Source of the DNA: Hyphomicrobium_A sp963745205
GTDB lineage: Bacteria > Pseudomonadota > Alphaproteobacteria > Rhizobiales > Hyphomicrobiaceae
Assembly: GCA_963745205.1 (NCBI GenBank)
Contig: CAVUWX010000014.1
Span: 1 to 64,000, forward strand
Length of the DNA: 64,000 nt
Direction: 5' to 3'
Below the pieces are notes generated by a model. It was not told the origin of the DNA and did no database searches. It saw only the letters and a program-made list of their open reading frames with translations. The translations under genes were made by a program, and so were the position numbers. Positions 17,049 to 25,898 of this stretch are shown one piece after another (positions within the stretch are counted from its first letter, which is position 1; each line of letters opens with the position of its first letter).

Positions 17049-17390
17049 ATGCGGACGGCTATGGTCGCTTTCGTTCTCGGGGTTCCGCTCGCTGCGAAGG
17101 CGGATCCTCAGAGCGAGCGCACCATAGCCATGGATGAGGTCCGCATGGCCTCTCAAGCCGAGGTCCTGGCCGTCGGTTGTGGCTTTAAGCTCAATACCAA
17201 GCTGCGGGACATGCTGCGCAACGACGCCACGATCAAGCTCAGCGTCGAGGCGCTGTCGGGCATGGAGCAGTTCACCCGCACCTACACGCTGAACCTTCTC
17301 CATCGGCACCACCGTGGCATGTGTGCTCATGCCCTCACTCAGTTTGGTCCAGAAGGAGAGCAGATTCAGGGGCTATTGCTGCAGCCTTAG
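17049..17390 (+). CDS. Exported protein of unknown function
   Basis: 113 residues starting with a signal peptide (MRTAMVAFVLGVPLAAKADP, cleavage likely after AKA). The mature part contains LAVGCGFKLNTKLRDMLRND and LHRHHRGMCAHALTQFGPEG, with two Cys that could form a disulfide and a His-rich stretch. The ribosome binding site is weak. Not recognised; the island-like surroundings suggest accessory function. Confidence 0.5.
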   Translation: MRTAMVAFVLGVPLAAKADPQSERTIAMDEVRMASQAEVLAVGCGFKLNTKLRDMLRNDATIKLSVEALSGMEQFTRTYTLNLLHRHHRGMCAHALTQFGPEGEQIQGLLLQP

Positions 17391-17743
17391 GCTGGCATCA
17401 TGACTTCTCGGGGCTGGCGGCCCTTACAAATCACGCCTTCCCGGTCGCAAGCTGAGCCTTTCTTGCGCGGGGCCAATCATTCAGTTCCGCCGCGCCGCTG
17501 ACTCGTCAATCGCGTCGCCTTCCGGGCACTGTCTCAGTCTTGAAATCTGCCCTATCACCCGCACAAAATTGGCCCGAATGACGGTCCTGAAGCGTCATTC
17601 GGGCCGGGAGCGCCAAACCCTGCAGGAGGTGTTGGCAAGGCGAGGCTAGCTGAGTCGCTGGCGACCCCTAACGCTCGCCAGTTAGAGCGCTGTGGAAACC
17701 GTGCGCGGAAATCCGCACGGCTTGACGGCTTTCGAGATTCGCT
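17391..17743. other. Intergenic region with a strong hairpin
   Basis: 353 bases between two hypothetical genes. The only clear structure is the inverted repeat at 17571-17605, listed separately. No supported open frame is present. Confidence 0.4.
17571..17605 (-). terminator. Perfect 13-bp inverted repeat, possible terminator
   Basis: Arms 17571-17583 and 17593-17605 are perfectly complementary (GGCCCGAATGACG and its complement) with a 9-base loop. Read on the minus strand the stem is followed by AATTTTG, a short T tract, so it could terminate leftward transcription. No leftward gene ends close by. It may instead be a stable RNA structure or a repeat-family member. Confidence 0.5.
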
Positions 17744-18268
17744 GTGGCAGTGCAGGGCATGCGGGAGATCAAAAAGCTGTTCACAGACATCGGGCCCTAC
17801 ATCTCTGCCTGCTTCTGGAAGGCCGTCGAGCTTCGAGAGCGGCGACGCGCCATGCTGACGCTTATCGGCGCACTCTTGGCGCTGCCTGTTGCGCTCGTAT
17901 TCGGAGGGAGCAGCAGCGGCGCCCAAATTACGATCTTCGTCACGTCGTGGGCGCTCATCCAGATGTTTATCATCGCGCCGTTTGAGATGTGGCGAGACCG
18001 CAGACGAGAGGGGCTCGTCTTGGATGAGATCGGTCGCACAGACCGTCGATTCTACGAACCGCTGGAAATTAGTCTCACTAAAACAACGGCCGACTTGTTC
18101 ATTGCGATCACAAACTGCGACACGAAAACAATAGATGAAGTTGGCGTGAAGATCGTCAGTTACGAATTCACGGGCCACACACATGCCATGCAGTGCTCAC
18201 TTGGGCGGTCGCAGGCGCCGGGCCCACAATTTTTCCAGGGTTTGCTCGTAACATCTAGCCAGCCGTGA
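17744..18268 (+). CDS. Membrane protein of unknown function
   Basis: 174 residues from GTG 17744, or 169 from ATG 17759; neither has a strong ribosome binding site. Two hydrophobic segments, LTLIGALLALPVALVFGG and TIFVTSWALIQMFIIAPF, are followed by a cytoplasmic or periplasmic domain with SLTKTTADLFIAITNCDT. Not recognised. Codon use and lower GC than the core genes fit the accessory region. Confidence 0.5.
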   Translation: MAVQGMREIKKLFTDIGPYISACFWKAVELRERRRAMLTLIGALLALPVALVFGGSSSGAQITIFVTSWALIQMFIIAPFEMWRDRRREGLVLDEIGRTDRRFYEPLEISLTKTTADLFIAITNCDTKTIDEVGVKIVSYEFTGHTHAMQCSLGRSQAPGPQFFQGLLVTSSQP

Positions 18269-18284
18269 TTTCAGGAAACACGTC

Positions 18285-18509
18285 GTGCGAGTGATCCGTT
18301 GGGCATTGCGGTTGTTGGCGCTTCTAGTGTTCATCGCGCCTGCCGCCTACCTCGCCGAGGTCTGGCCTAGAAAAACGCCTCCAGCACCTAGCGAAGTCAA
18401 CCGCGCCCACGTGGAGGCCAGCGATGAGGCCGAGCGTCTCCTGCACCTCGGCAAGCGTACAGCCGCCCGGCATCGCCGCGCAGGGTCCAGAACACCCCTC
18501 GTTCTATGA
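18285..18509 (+). CDS. Small putative membrane-anchored protein
   Basis: 74 codons from GTG 18285, with AGGA eight bases upstream. The N-terminus IRWALRLLALLVFIAPAAYL is a signal anchor; the rest is polar and basic and loses character toward the end, so the frame may be truncated or shifted. Function unknown. Confidence 0.35.
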   Translation: MRVIRWALRLLALLVFIAPAAYLAEVWPRKTPPAPSEVNRAHVEASDEAERLLHLGKRTAARHRRAGSRTPLVL

Positions 18510-18901
18510 AAGCCGCTGGATCTCGCTTTTATTGAGACCGCGTCGTCGCGCTGCGCGCAAGAACGCGCGCCGCTTCCTATCTGCAAGCGCATCTGTCTTC
18601 GGCCACAACTCTTCAACCTGATGGCTGTCGACAATGAAGCTATCGTAATCAAGCAGAGCGGTCCTCTGGGCCGAAGCGGCGTCCGATGCATGGAGGGTCC
18701 CGTCCGGCTCGATCTGAACGGCCCCCCGAGGGCAAATCCGCAGCTTCCAAAGCGATACAGGGTCCTCAACAAAGTTCGCCTTGTTCGGCCACAAAGCGCG
18801 CCTAGATGATGCGGCGGGCAGGAGTAGGGACCTCCCCAACGTCCGGCGCGGAACGCGCCGGCGCCATTGCGAAAACCGCGTTCAAGCCGGAAGGCACCGC
18901 C
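18510..18901. other. Degenerate region with dispersed-repeat-like sequence
   Basis: No convincing gene. On the minus strand, 18504-18839 is open and contains GAVQIEPDGTLHASDAA. Its QIEPDGTL resembles the RIEPDGTI of the remnant next to the integrase at 11.6 kb, so it may be a decayed relative. Around 18755-18800 the sequence reads on the minus strand as LWPNKANF, a short motif often seen in non-coding dispersed repeats of Hyphomicrobiales genomes; this is recollection, not a search. Confidence 0.3.
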
Positions 18902-19255
18902 ATGCGCGCACCCCTCGCTTCCCTGCTCGTTCTTTCCCTGTTCGGCATTCCCTCAGCCGCCAATTCAGCGGACAAGGTCACCTACCTCGAATGCCGCGCC
19001 GACAACGAGGACAAGCCGAGCCTGTTCGCTCTCGATGACACCACACAGAAGGTGTGCGACCGCGCCGTGCAGGACACCTGGTTCTCGCCCAACACCTTCG
19101 ACGCCAAGCAGGTTTCCTGGCAGGACGGCACCTCGACCAAGTCGATCTACCGGAAGGGAAAGGACAAGCGCTACGAGCACAATGTACTGATCCTGGTGCA
19201 CATCGGGCGCTGCAATCATGTCCATGCGCCATCGGCCGAGCTTTGCAAACACTGA
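18902..19255 (+). CDS. Exported protein of unknown function
   Basis: 117 residues from ATG 18902, with AAGGCACC upstream. Signal peptide LASLLVLSLFGIPSAANSA. The mature part has four Cys (LECRAD, QKVCDRA, IGRCNHV, AELCKH), suggesting two disulfides in the periplasm, and TWFSPNTFDAKQVSWQDG. No family recognised. A longer frame from 18806 is open but lacks a start signal. Confidence 0.55.
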   Translation: MRAPLASLLVLSLFGIPSAANSADKVTYLECRADNEDKPSLFALDDTTQKVCDRAVQDTWFSPNTFDAKQVSWQDGTSTKSIYRKGKDKRYEHNVLILVHIGRCNHVHAPSAELCKH

Positions 19256-19381
19256 CGTTCGGCGGACCTTGGCTGCGATCAAGCACCCTTCGACCACGAG
19301 CAAGTTGAGCCCGGCGCGCAGAGCCGCTAGGCTGCAGCGGGCGGCAAAGTCTCGCGCGATTTTCTTACGGGGTAGGCGAGG

Positions 19382-19792
19382 ATGGCTACGCAAACAAGCG
19401 ACGTCGATGCGGTGATTGCGGCACTGCGCATCGTGCTCAACGAAGCCGAGAACACGAGCGGCTCGCTTCCGACAAAGGTCGTCAACCGTTGGATCGGCCA
19501 GCTTCCCGGCGCCTGGTGGGGCCGCTGGCGGCGACTGAAATTGCGCGGAGATTCTTTCGGGCGGGTATCGCGCGACGCACTCATCGGTCACGTACGCGCG
19601 ACGCTCGCTTACCTCGAGGCCCAGCGCGAGGCGCTCGGCAAGCAGCGCTCCTGGTGGCGGTTTCTCAACGTGCCGAAGCGCCCTATCGCGAGGTCCGGGC
19701 ACGCTGGCACGCGCATCGCCCCGTCCCATCCCGAGCCGCAGCGGACGGACGAGGACGAGGAGACGCAGCCGCGCCCGAAGTGGCTGAACTGA
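19382..19792 (+). CDS. Hypothetical protein
   Basis: 136 residues, no signal peptide or membrane segment. The N-terminal half is helical and rich in Trp and Arg (NRWIGQLPGAWWGRWRRLKL); the C-terminal 35 residues are acidic and Pro-rich, probably disordered. ATG 19382 follows GGCGAGG. Not recognised; codon use looks native. Confidence 0.55.
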   Translation: MATQTSDVDAVIAALRIVLNEAENTSGSLPTKVVNRWIGQLPGAWWGRWRRLKLRGDSFGRVSRDALIGHVRATLAYLEAQREALGKQRSWWRFLNVPKRPIARSGHAGTRIAPSHPEPQRTDEDEETQPRPKWLN

Positions 19793-19927
19793 CGACCGGC
19801 GGCCACTGAAGGTTCAGAAGGCTCACGCGACCTGCGCGCGGCGCTGCCCCCGGGCCGCAGACAGTGAAAATTGGCAGCCGTAGCGTATTCTGTTGTGTCA
19901 GCTGGCCCGTTTCGCGGAGGGCGTGCA

Positions 19928-20434
19928 ATGGACGCCGAGAAATTCGCTCTCACGGTCATCATGGGTTTGGTCATAGCGGCCGTCGTCGGCGTTTCGCTGG
20001 CCGTTGCCAAGCGCTTCAAGATCAAGCTGCCATGGGATGCAAGGATCACGGGTTGCCCGAAGTGCGGGGCGGTCGAGGACTTCAATCCAGCAACGACGCA
20101 GGACACGATCGAGACGGATGGTCCGGTCGTGCGCGGAAAGCCGCGCTCCGGCTCGATGGAAGACCTGGTCAATGTTGTGGCCGTGATCGGCGGTATTGGG
20201 ATGACGCTCGTCGGCTGCGTATTGTTGCTCTCGGGTGTGGCGGCGTGGGTGGTGGGGGGCTCCGGTATGAGCCTCACTGAGCGAGCATTGGTCGGGCTGT
20301 TGGGAGTAGGCGCGGCCATCATCGTGCTGCCCCTAGGCATCCAGGCCGGCACCTGGGGCTGGCGCCGGGGGCTGTTGCCGCCGGTGGTGAAATGCAAATC
20401 GTGCGGTTGGCGCGATCCGAAATACGCGGTCTAA
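19928..20434 (+). CDS. Membrane protein with split zinc-ribbon motif
   Basis: 168 residues from ATG 19928, preceded by CGGAGGG. Three hydrophobic segments: TVIMGLVIAAVVGVSLAV at the N-terminus, and two around VVAVIGGIGMTLVGCVLLL and LVGLLGVGAAIIVLPLGI. Two CxxC pairs, CPKCGA near residue 45 and CKSCGW near residue 159, flank the membrane region and together could form a zinc ribbon. Function unknown. It converges on metY. Confidence 0.6.
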   Translation: MDAEKFALTVIMGLVIAAVVGVSLAVAKRFKIKLPWDARITGCPKCGAVEDFNPATTQDTIETDGPVVRGKPRSGSMEDLVNVVAVIGGIGMTLVGCVLLLSGVAAWVVGGSGMSLTERALVGLLGVGAAIIVLPLGIQAGTWGWRRGLLPPVVKCKSCGWRDPKYAV

Positions 20435-20448
20435 AACAGCCGCCCGCT

Positions 20449-21747
20449 TCACCCCACCTGCGCTAACCCCTGCTCCAGATCGGCGATGATGTCGGCCACA
20501 TCCTCGATGCCGACGGACAGGCGCACCACGTCGGGCCCCGCGCCCGCCGCTTTGCGCTGCTCGTCCGTCAACTGCCGGTGCGTGGTCGAGGCCGGATGGA
20601 TTACGAGGCTGCGCGTATCGCCGATGTTGGCCAAGTGCGAGAACAGCTTCAGCGACGACACGAGCTTGACGCCCGCCTCGTAGCCGCCCTTGAGGCCGAA
20701 CGTGAGCACGGCGCCGGCGCCTTTTGGGCAGATCTTCTTCTGCAAGGCGTGATAGGGGCTCGAGGCGAGCCCTGCGTAGCTCACCCAGTCGACTTTGGGC
20801 TGCGTCTCGAGCCAGGCGGCGACCGCAGCTGCGTTCTCGCAGTGGCGCGCCATGCGCAGGGGCAAGGTCTCGACGCCGTTCAAGATGAAGAACGCGTTCA
20901 TCGGCGAGATCGCCGGCCCGAGGTCGCGCAGGCCCATCACACGCGCGGCAATGGCGAAGGCGAAGTTGCCGAACGTCTCGGCGAGCTTCATGCCGTTGTA
21001 GGAGGCGTTGGGCTCGACCAGCGTCTTGTAGCGGTGCTTGGCTCCAAGCCAGTCGTAGGTGCCGCAATCGACGATGACGCCGCCGATCGAATTGCCGTGG
21101 CCGCCGATGAACTTGGTGAGCGAGTGCACGACGATGTCGGCGCCGTGCTCCTTGGGATTGCAGAGGTAGGGCGTGGCGAGCGTGTTGTCGACGATGAACG
21201 GCACGCCGGCCTTCTTCGCCACCGCGGCGATGGCCGGCAGATCGACGACGATGCCGCCCGGGTTGGCGATCGACTCGCAAAAGACCGCGCGCGTCTTCGG
21301 CGTGATCGCCTTCGCGAAGGACTTCGGGTCGGTCGCGTCCGCCCACACGACGTTCCAATTGAACTTCTTGAACGAGTGATTGAACTGGTTGATGGAGCCG
21401 CCGTAGAGCTGCCGGCCGGCAACAAACTCATCGCCCGGCTCCAACAGCGTATGGAAGGCGAGGAACTGCGCGGCGTGGCCCGAGGCGACGGCGAGCGCCG
21501 CGGTACCGCCCTCGAGCGCGGCGATGCGGCTTTCGAGCACCGCCTGCGTGGGGTTGGTGATCCGAGTGTAGATGTTGCCGAAGGCCTCGAGCCCGAACAG
21601 GGAGGCGGCGTGGTCGGCATCGTTGAAGACGTAGGAGGTGGTCTGGTAGATCGGCGTTGCGCGCGCCCCCGTCGAGGGATCGGGCGCAGCGCCTGCATGC
21701 ACGGCGAGCGTCGCAAACTTTGGGGATGGCGGTGTTTTGCCCGGCAT
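20449..21747 (-). CDS. metY: O-acetylhomoserine sulfhydrylase (MetY type)
   Basis: PLP enzyme of the Cys/Met metabolism family. It makes homocysteine from O-acetylhomoserine and sulfide, or possibly aminocarboxypropyl transfer in general. The 432-residue length matches MetY rather than the shorter cystathionine synthases and lyases. The PLP-binding Lys212 is in VVHSLTKFIGGHG, with the upstream substrate block YTRITNPTQAVLESRIAALE. ATG 21747 has GGGAGG at the right distance. No SAM-II riboswitch consensus was seen in the upstream 110 bases. It draws on homoserine made by Hom encoded at the start of the window. Confidence 0.93.
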   Translation of the reverse strand: MPGKTPPSPKFATLAVHAGAAPDPSTGARATPIYQTTSYVFNDADHAASLFGLEAFGNIYTRITNPTQAVLESRIAALEGGTAALAVASGHAAQFLAFHTLLEPGDEFVAGRQLYGGSINQFNHSFKKFNWNVVWADATDPKSFAKAITPKTRAVFCESIANPGGIVVDLPAIAAVAKKAGVPFIVDNTLATPYLCNPKEHGADIVVHSLTKFIGGHGNSIGGVIVDCGTYDWLGAKHRYKTLVEPNASYNGMKLAETFGNFAFAIAARVMGLRDLGPAISPMNAFFILNGVETLPLRMARHCENAAAVAAWLETQPKVDWVSYAGLASSPYHALQKKICPKGAGAVLTFGLKGGYEAGVKLVSSLKLFSHLANIGDTRSLVIHPASTTHRQLTDEQRKAAGAGPDVVRLSVGIEDVADIIADLEQGLAQVG

Positions 21748-21946
21748 TCATTCCTCCCACGTGCGAATTTGGGCCGAAAGGCTGGGCCCCTAGGGAGGCG
21801 ATGGCGGCGATCAAGTCAACGGGAAATGGTGCGGTGCGGCGGCCCGGATAAGCAATTTCAGCGGACCAACAGGCGCCTACCTCTGCGCGCCAACGGAACC
21901 GCGGAAAGGCCGGGAGGATTCCCGGCGTTTCCGATCTTAGCTCCGC

Positions 21947-22165
21947 TCAGGCCTTGGCGAAGCGGCCAGCCGGGCCGCAGGTCCACTTGCGCGGGCGCCA
22001 GTTCGGATGGGCTTCCATCCATTTCGCCATCTCGGCCTGCCCCAGCACCATGCACTGCTGCGGGGTGATGTTCGCCGCCGCGAAATTCAGGGGCACCTGC
22101 TGGCACTTGTCCGGGTTGTCGACGAGGCAGAAGGACACGAGGATCTCGATCATGGGGCACCCCAA
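21947..22165 (-). CDS. Small cysteine-containing protein of unknown function
   Basis: 72 residues, or 68 if translation starts at the second ATG, 22153. The protein IEILVSFCLVDNPDKCQQV with a later TPQQCMVLGQAEMAKWMEAH and a Cys near the end has four to five Cys, and its first residues resemble a short exported or membrane-associated leader. GGGG precedes the start. Codon use supports a real gene; the family is not known to me. Confidence 0.6.
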   Translation of the reverse strand: MGCPMIEILVSFCLVDNPDKCQQVPLNFAAANITPQQCMVLGQAEMAKWMEAHPNWRPRKWTCGPAGRFAKA

Positions 22166-22607
22166 GGTTTGCCGAATGAACCCTCAAAGAGGGCCGATCC
22201 ACCTTGGCCGTGTCCTCGTCCTTTCTTGCTTTTATTGATTGAAAGCGTAGTCCCGAATTGGGGGTTGCTCAAGTTTCAATCATGAGCAACTGGTGCCCAA
22301 TTACCATTCAGCAACACTGTAGTAATAAATATGTCCCGATACGTGCCGAAAGCCCCGCCAATACTGCCGCCTCAACTGGTTGCGAGAGTGGCCCCTGCGC
22401 AAAAGCGCACAGGGGTCGCCAAGTTGGCTGCCCAATTGCGCGGCAATTTTTGCTGCAGCGCACAATGGCGTCCCAACTCGTTGCGCCGCCCAGCGCGGCG
22501 TTCACTGCGTCGTGCCGAAGGCGATTGCGCGGGCGCCTTCCAAGGATCAATGTCGACGCCGCGCCGCGCGAGCCATTCCGGCTGCCGGCCTCGGCACCTC
22601 GCGCTCG
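22166..22607. other. Intergenic region with nested inverted repeats
   Basis: 442 bases between divergent genes. TGATTGAAA at 22236-22244 pairs with TTTCAATCA at 22274-22282, and GTTGCTCA at 22264-22271 pairs with TGAGCAAC at 22283-22290, so two alternative stems share one stretch. The frame of the acyl-synthetase gene is open upstream to 22380 but has no start signal there. The region around 22240-22340 is markedly AT-richer and probably holds the promoters. Confidence 0.4.
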
Positions 22608-24191
22608 ATGACCTCATCTTTCGATCCCGCCCAAGCCCAGACGACGCTCTTTGCCGGGCTGCTGCAGGTCGCGGCCGAGCACGGCTCTGACAAGATCGTT
22701 GTCGAAGATGCCGAGGGTGCGAGCCTCAGCTACAAGCAGCTCGTGCTCGCCAGTCTCGTGCTCGGCAGCAAGCTCGCGGGGCGTACGGAGCCCGGCGAGA
22801 CCGTGGCGTTGCTCTTGCCGAACTCCGTCGGGCTCGTCGTCACTCTTTTCGGCCTCAACGCCTACGGCCGCGTGGCCGCCGTACTTAATTTCACCTCCGG
22901 CAAAAAGAACCTCATCTCTGCGCTCCGCACGGGGCGCATCCGCACCGTGCTCACCTCGCGCCGGTTCCTCGACGCGGCAAAGCTGCACGACCTCGCCCAA
23001 GCGCTCGCAGCAACAGAATGGGCCCCCAAGCAAAGGGTGCGCGTTGTCGCGCTCGAGGACGTGCGCGGCAGCATCAACATTTTCGACAAGCTCGCCGGCG
23101 CCATGCGCGCCGCGGTCGCCCGAAAGTTTGGGCGTGGATCGGCGAAAAGCGCGAATTCGCCGGCGGTGATCCTATTCACGTCGGGCACGGAAGGTGCGCC
23201 CAAGGGCGTCGTCCTCACCAACGCCAACCTGCTGGCCAACACCTACCAGATGCTCGACCACATGCGGGCCATCCTCGGCCCCGAGCAGATTCTCCTCAAC
23301 CCGCTGCCGATGTTCCACTCGTTCGGACTGACGGCGGCCACCTTCGCTCCCCTGTTCGCCGGCGTGAAGGTCGTCCTCTACCCGAGCCCGCTGCATTACC
23401 GGCAGGTCACCAAGCTCGTCGAGCGCAGCAAGGCCACCGTCTTGCTGGCGACCGACACGTTCCTCGCCGGCTACATCCGCGCCGCCGAGCCGGGCCAGCT
23501 CGCCAGCCTGCGCGACGTGGTCGCCGGCGCCGAGCGCGTCAAGCCGGCAACGCGCGAGCTGTGGGCCAAGAACGGCACCGAAATCCTCGAGGGCTACGGC
23601 GTCACCGAATGCTCGCCCGTGCTGGCCTGCAACCAGCGCGGCGACAATCACGTCGGCACCGTCGGCCGCCTCTTACCCGGCATCGAGGCGCGGCTCGATC
23701 CTGTCCCGGGGCTCGCCGAGGGGCGCCGGCTATTTGTCCGCGGACCCAACGTCATGGCCGGCTATCTGCTTGCCGACCAACCGGGCGTCGTGACCGCGCC
23801 CAAGGACGGCTGGCACGACACCGGCGACATTGTCACCATGGACGACGGCTACGTGACAATCTGCGGGCGTGCCAAGCGCTTCGCCAAGCTCGGCGGAGAG
23901 ATGGTCTCGCTCGCCGCCATCGAAGGTCTCGTGGGGGCGCTGTGGAACGACGTTCTGCACGTCGTGCTGAGCCTGCCCGATCCGCGCAAGGGCGAGCAGC
24001 TCCTGCTCGTCACCGAGAAGGCGAACGCCTGCAAGGACGAGCTGCTCGCGCACGCCCGCAAAGAGGGCTTTCCCGAGCTGTGGGTGCCGAAATCGCTGCT
24101 CGTCGTGCCGGCAATCCCGGTGCTTGCCTCCGGCAAGATCGACCTGCAGGCGACGCACGAGCTGGCAGCTCAGGCACGGCCGCCGGTTTGA
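22608..24191 (+). CDS. AMP-binding acyl-CoA/acyl-ACP synthetase-like protein
   Basis: 527 residues of the ANL superfamily, which adenylates carboxylates. Motif A3 is VILFTSGTEGAPKGVVLTN. Also visible are the A5-like GYGVTECSPVLACN, the A7-like DGWHDTGDIVTMDDG, and the Lys region ASGKIDLQATHEL near the C-terminus. The sequence resembles the synthetase half of Aas (acyl-ACP synthetase / 2-acylglycerophosphoethanolamine acyltransferase) without the acyltransferase half, so it probably activates fatty acids for phospholipid repair. ATG 22608 is chosen because family homology starts just after it; the longer frame to 22380 is low complexity. Confidence 0.85.
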   Translation: MTSSFDPAQAQTTLFAGLLQVAAEHGSDKIVVEDAEGASLSYKQLVLASLVLGSKLAGRTEPGETVALLLPNSVGLVVTLFGLNAYGRVAAVLNFTSGKKNLISALRTGRIRTVLTSRRFLDAAKLHDLAQALAATEWAPKQRVRVVALEDVRGSINIFDKLAGAMRAAVARKFGRGSAKSANSPAVILFTSGTEGAPKGVVLTNANLLANTYQMLDHMRAILGPEQILLNPLPMFHSFGLTAATFAPLFAGVKVVLYPSPLHYRQVTKLVERSKATVLLATDTFLAGYIRAAEPGQLASLRDVVAGAERVKPATRELWAKNGTEILEGYGVTECSPVLACNQRGDNHVGTVGRLLPGIEARLDPVPGLAEGRRLFVRGPNVMAGYLLADQPGVVTAPKDGWHDTGDIVTMDDGYVTICGRAKRFAKLGGEMVSLAAIEGLVGALWNDVLHVVLSLPDPRKGEQLLLVTEKANACKDELLAHARKEGFPELWVPKSLLVVPAIPVLASGKIDLQATHELAAQARPPV

Positions 24192-24394
24192 CATCCCGCC
24201 GGCCTAATTTCGGCGGCTTCGCCCCCTAGACCGTGGCCCGGCAAACACGTCCGCTTGCCGGAAAGATTTACCGCTAACGACAATCCTTGACCGCCGCGTC
24301 GCGCTCTTTCATGGATGGAGCGCTCGCATAATCGCTGCGGGCGGGGAAGCCTTACAGTCGTCCAAGAACCAAGACCGAGAGAGTACGAACGGCG

Positions 24395-24658
24395 ATGAGT
24401 ACGACGACGTCGACGGTACGCGTGGAAGGGGGGGACGTTGCGGCACTAAGGGGCCCGACGCTCGCCTGGGCGCTGCGTCGCACGCTGCTAGCCGTCGTCA
24501 TCCTGGTGGTTGCGATCGGCGGCTTCGCATGTCTACTCTACGCCTCCATAGATCCCGACGAGGAGAGCGCGCCAGCCGCCAAATCGGCGCCGCACGCCGT
24601 TCCCTCCAATTCCACCGGGCATGCGCCGGATTATTCCGTCACGCCACGACGGGTTTAA
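24395..24658 (+). CDS. Small single-pass membrane protein
   Basis: 87 residues. A polar N-terminus of about 30 residues, one strong hydrophobic helix (LLAVVILVVAIGGFACLLYA), then an acidic and Pro/Ser-rich tail likely outside the cell. GAGAG lies upstream of ATG 24395. No family recognised. Confidence 0.55.
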   Translation: MSTTTSTVRVEGGDVAALRGPTLAWALRRTLLAVVILVVAIGGFACLLYASIDPDEESAPAAKSAPHAVPSNSTGHAPDYSVTPRRV

Positions 24659-24795
24659 TTCGCCGCAGTCGTTGGATTACAGGCGCGAACAACGCGTTAG
24701 CCTCACTTTCTGCTCAATTGCCGTCGATGCACTCATCGACGGCCCTATAGCGTCGGCTTCATGACTGGTTAGGGCCTGCGCACTAGGGGTGCTTA

Positions 24796-25701
24796 ATGCG
24801 CTTCGCCATGCTCGCCCGCAATCCTGGGCTTTATTCGCACGTACGCCTCTGTGAGGCGGCCCGCGCGCGCGGCCACTCGATCGACGTGGTCAACACGCTG
24901 CACGTGCACATGAACATAACCTCGAACCACCCCGTGCTGCGCTACAACGGCCGCCGCCTGCCGATCTACGATGCCGTCATCCCCCGCATCGGCGCCTCGA
25001 TCACGCACTACGGGCTCGCGGTGCTGCGCCAGTTCGAGATCCAGGGCGTCTATCCCTTGAACGAGAGCGTGGCGATCGGACGCTCGCGCGACAAGCTGCG
25101 CGCCCTGCAGATCCTGGCGCGCGAGGGCATCGGCCTGCCCGTCACCGCGTTCGCGCACGGCCCCCGCAAGGCCGAGGACGTGATCAAGGAGGTCGGTGGC
25201 GTCCCCGTCGTCATCAAGCTCGTCGAGGGCACGCAAGGCGTGGGCGTCATCCTTGCCGAGACGGAAGGCTCGGCCAAATCGATCATCGAGGCGTTCAGCG
25301 CGGCCAACGTCAACATCATGGTGCAGGAGTTCATCCGCGAGGCGAACGGCTCAGACATCCGCGCCTTCGTCATCGGCGGGGAGGTCGTGGCGGCAACCAA
25401 GCGCATCGGCCGGCCGGGCGAGTTCCGCGCCAACATCCATCGCGGCGCCACCGCCGTGCGCGTGGAGCTCAGCGCCGAGGAGCGGCACACTGCCGTGCGC
25501 GCCGCCGCCGCCGTCGGCCTCAACGTGAGCGGCGTCGACATGGTGCGCTCCGCCCGCGGCCCCCTGGTCATGGAGGTTAACTCCTCCCCCGGCCTGCAGG
25601 GGATCGAAAGCGCGACGGGAATCGACGTCGCCGACCTCATCGTCGGCTTCCTCGAGGCCAACGCCTCCTACGGCAAGACCGAGACCAAGGGGGTCGGCTG
25701 A
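24796..25701 (+). CDS. rimK: Ribosomal protein S6--L-glutamate ligase (RimK)
   Basis: 301-residue ATP-grasp ligase that adds glutamate residues to the C-terminus of ribosomal protein S6. Family features seen are the N-terminal RimK-specific block (LYSHVRLCEAARARGHSIDV), the ATP-grasp core (VVIKLVEGTQGVGVILAE), the metal-binding region (FIREANGSDIRAFVIGGEVV), and the catalytic end GPLVMEVNSSPGLQGIE. ATG 24796 is preceded by AGGGG. Length and motif order are normal. A related ligase acting on another acceptor cannot be excluded. Confidence 0.93.
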   Translation: MRFAMLARNPGLYSHVRLCEAARARGHSIDVVNTLHVHMNITSNHPVLRYNGRRLPIYDAVIPRIGASITHYGLAVLRQFEIQGVYPLNESVAIGRSRDKLRALQILAREGIGLPVTAFAHGPRKAEDVIKEVGGVPVVIKLVEGTQGVGVILAETEGSAKSIIEAFSAANVNIMVQEFIREANGSDIRAFVIGGEVVAATKRIGRPGEFRANIHRGATAVRVELSAEERHTAVRAAAAVGLNVSGVDMVRSARGPLVMEVNSSPGLQGIESATGIDVADLIVGFLEANASYGKTETKGVG

Positions 25702-25702
25702 A

Positions 25703-25734
25703 GCAACCTCCGAAGGTTGCTGCGGCAAAGCCGC
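25703..25734 (+). terminator. Tandem small hairpins after rimK
   Basis: GCAACCT at 25703-25709 pairs with AGGTTGC at 25714-25720 around a 4-base CCGA loop. Immediately after, GCGGC and GCCGC pair around AAA (25722-25734), followed by TGATTT. They begin at the stop codon of rimK. The short T-rich end makes termination plausible but not certain. Confidence 0.5.
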
Positions 25735-25898
25735 TGATTTCGCATGCGGCGGCGCAACAGCGCTCACATCTTTGCAATAGCAGTTGGAAAAGTGTTTGCG
25801 ATCTCCGAGGCTTTGCCTTGATCACGCCCCTGACGCTCAACTATCATCGCAGGCGGGCGGCGGTCGTAGCGTTGCAACCTCCTCGAGGGCGGGATCGG

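Noticed and set aside
21748..21860. Possible SAM-II riboswitch before metY
   Set aside because: Several alphaproteobacterial met genes carry one, but the expected pseudoknot and conserved A-rich loop could not be matched here.
20578..22068. A 496-codon plus-strand frame across metY
   Set aside because: It runs antisense to the well-supported MetY gene and its protein is a low-complexity shadow rich in Arg, Gly and Glu.
22236..22290. Repeat with TTTCAATCA considered as a CRISPR repeat
   Set aside because: It is a single nested inverted repeat with no regular spacing or further copies.
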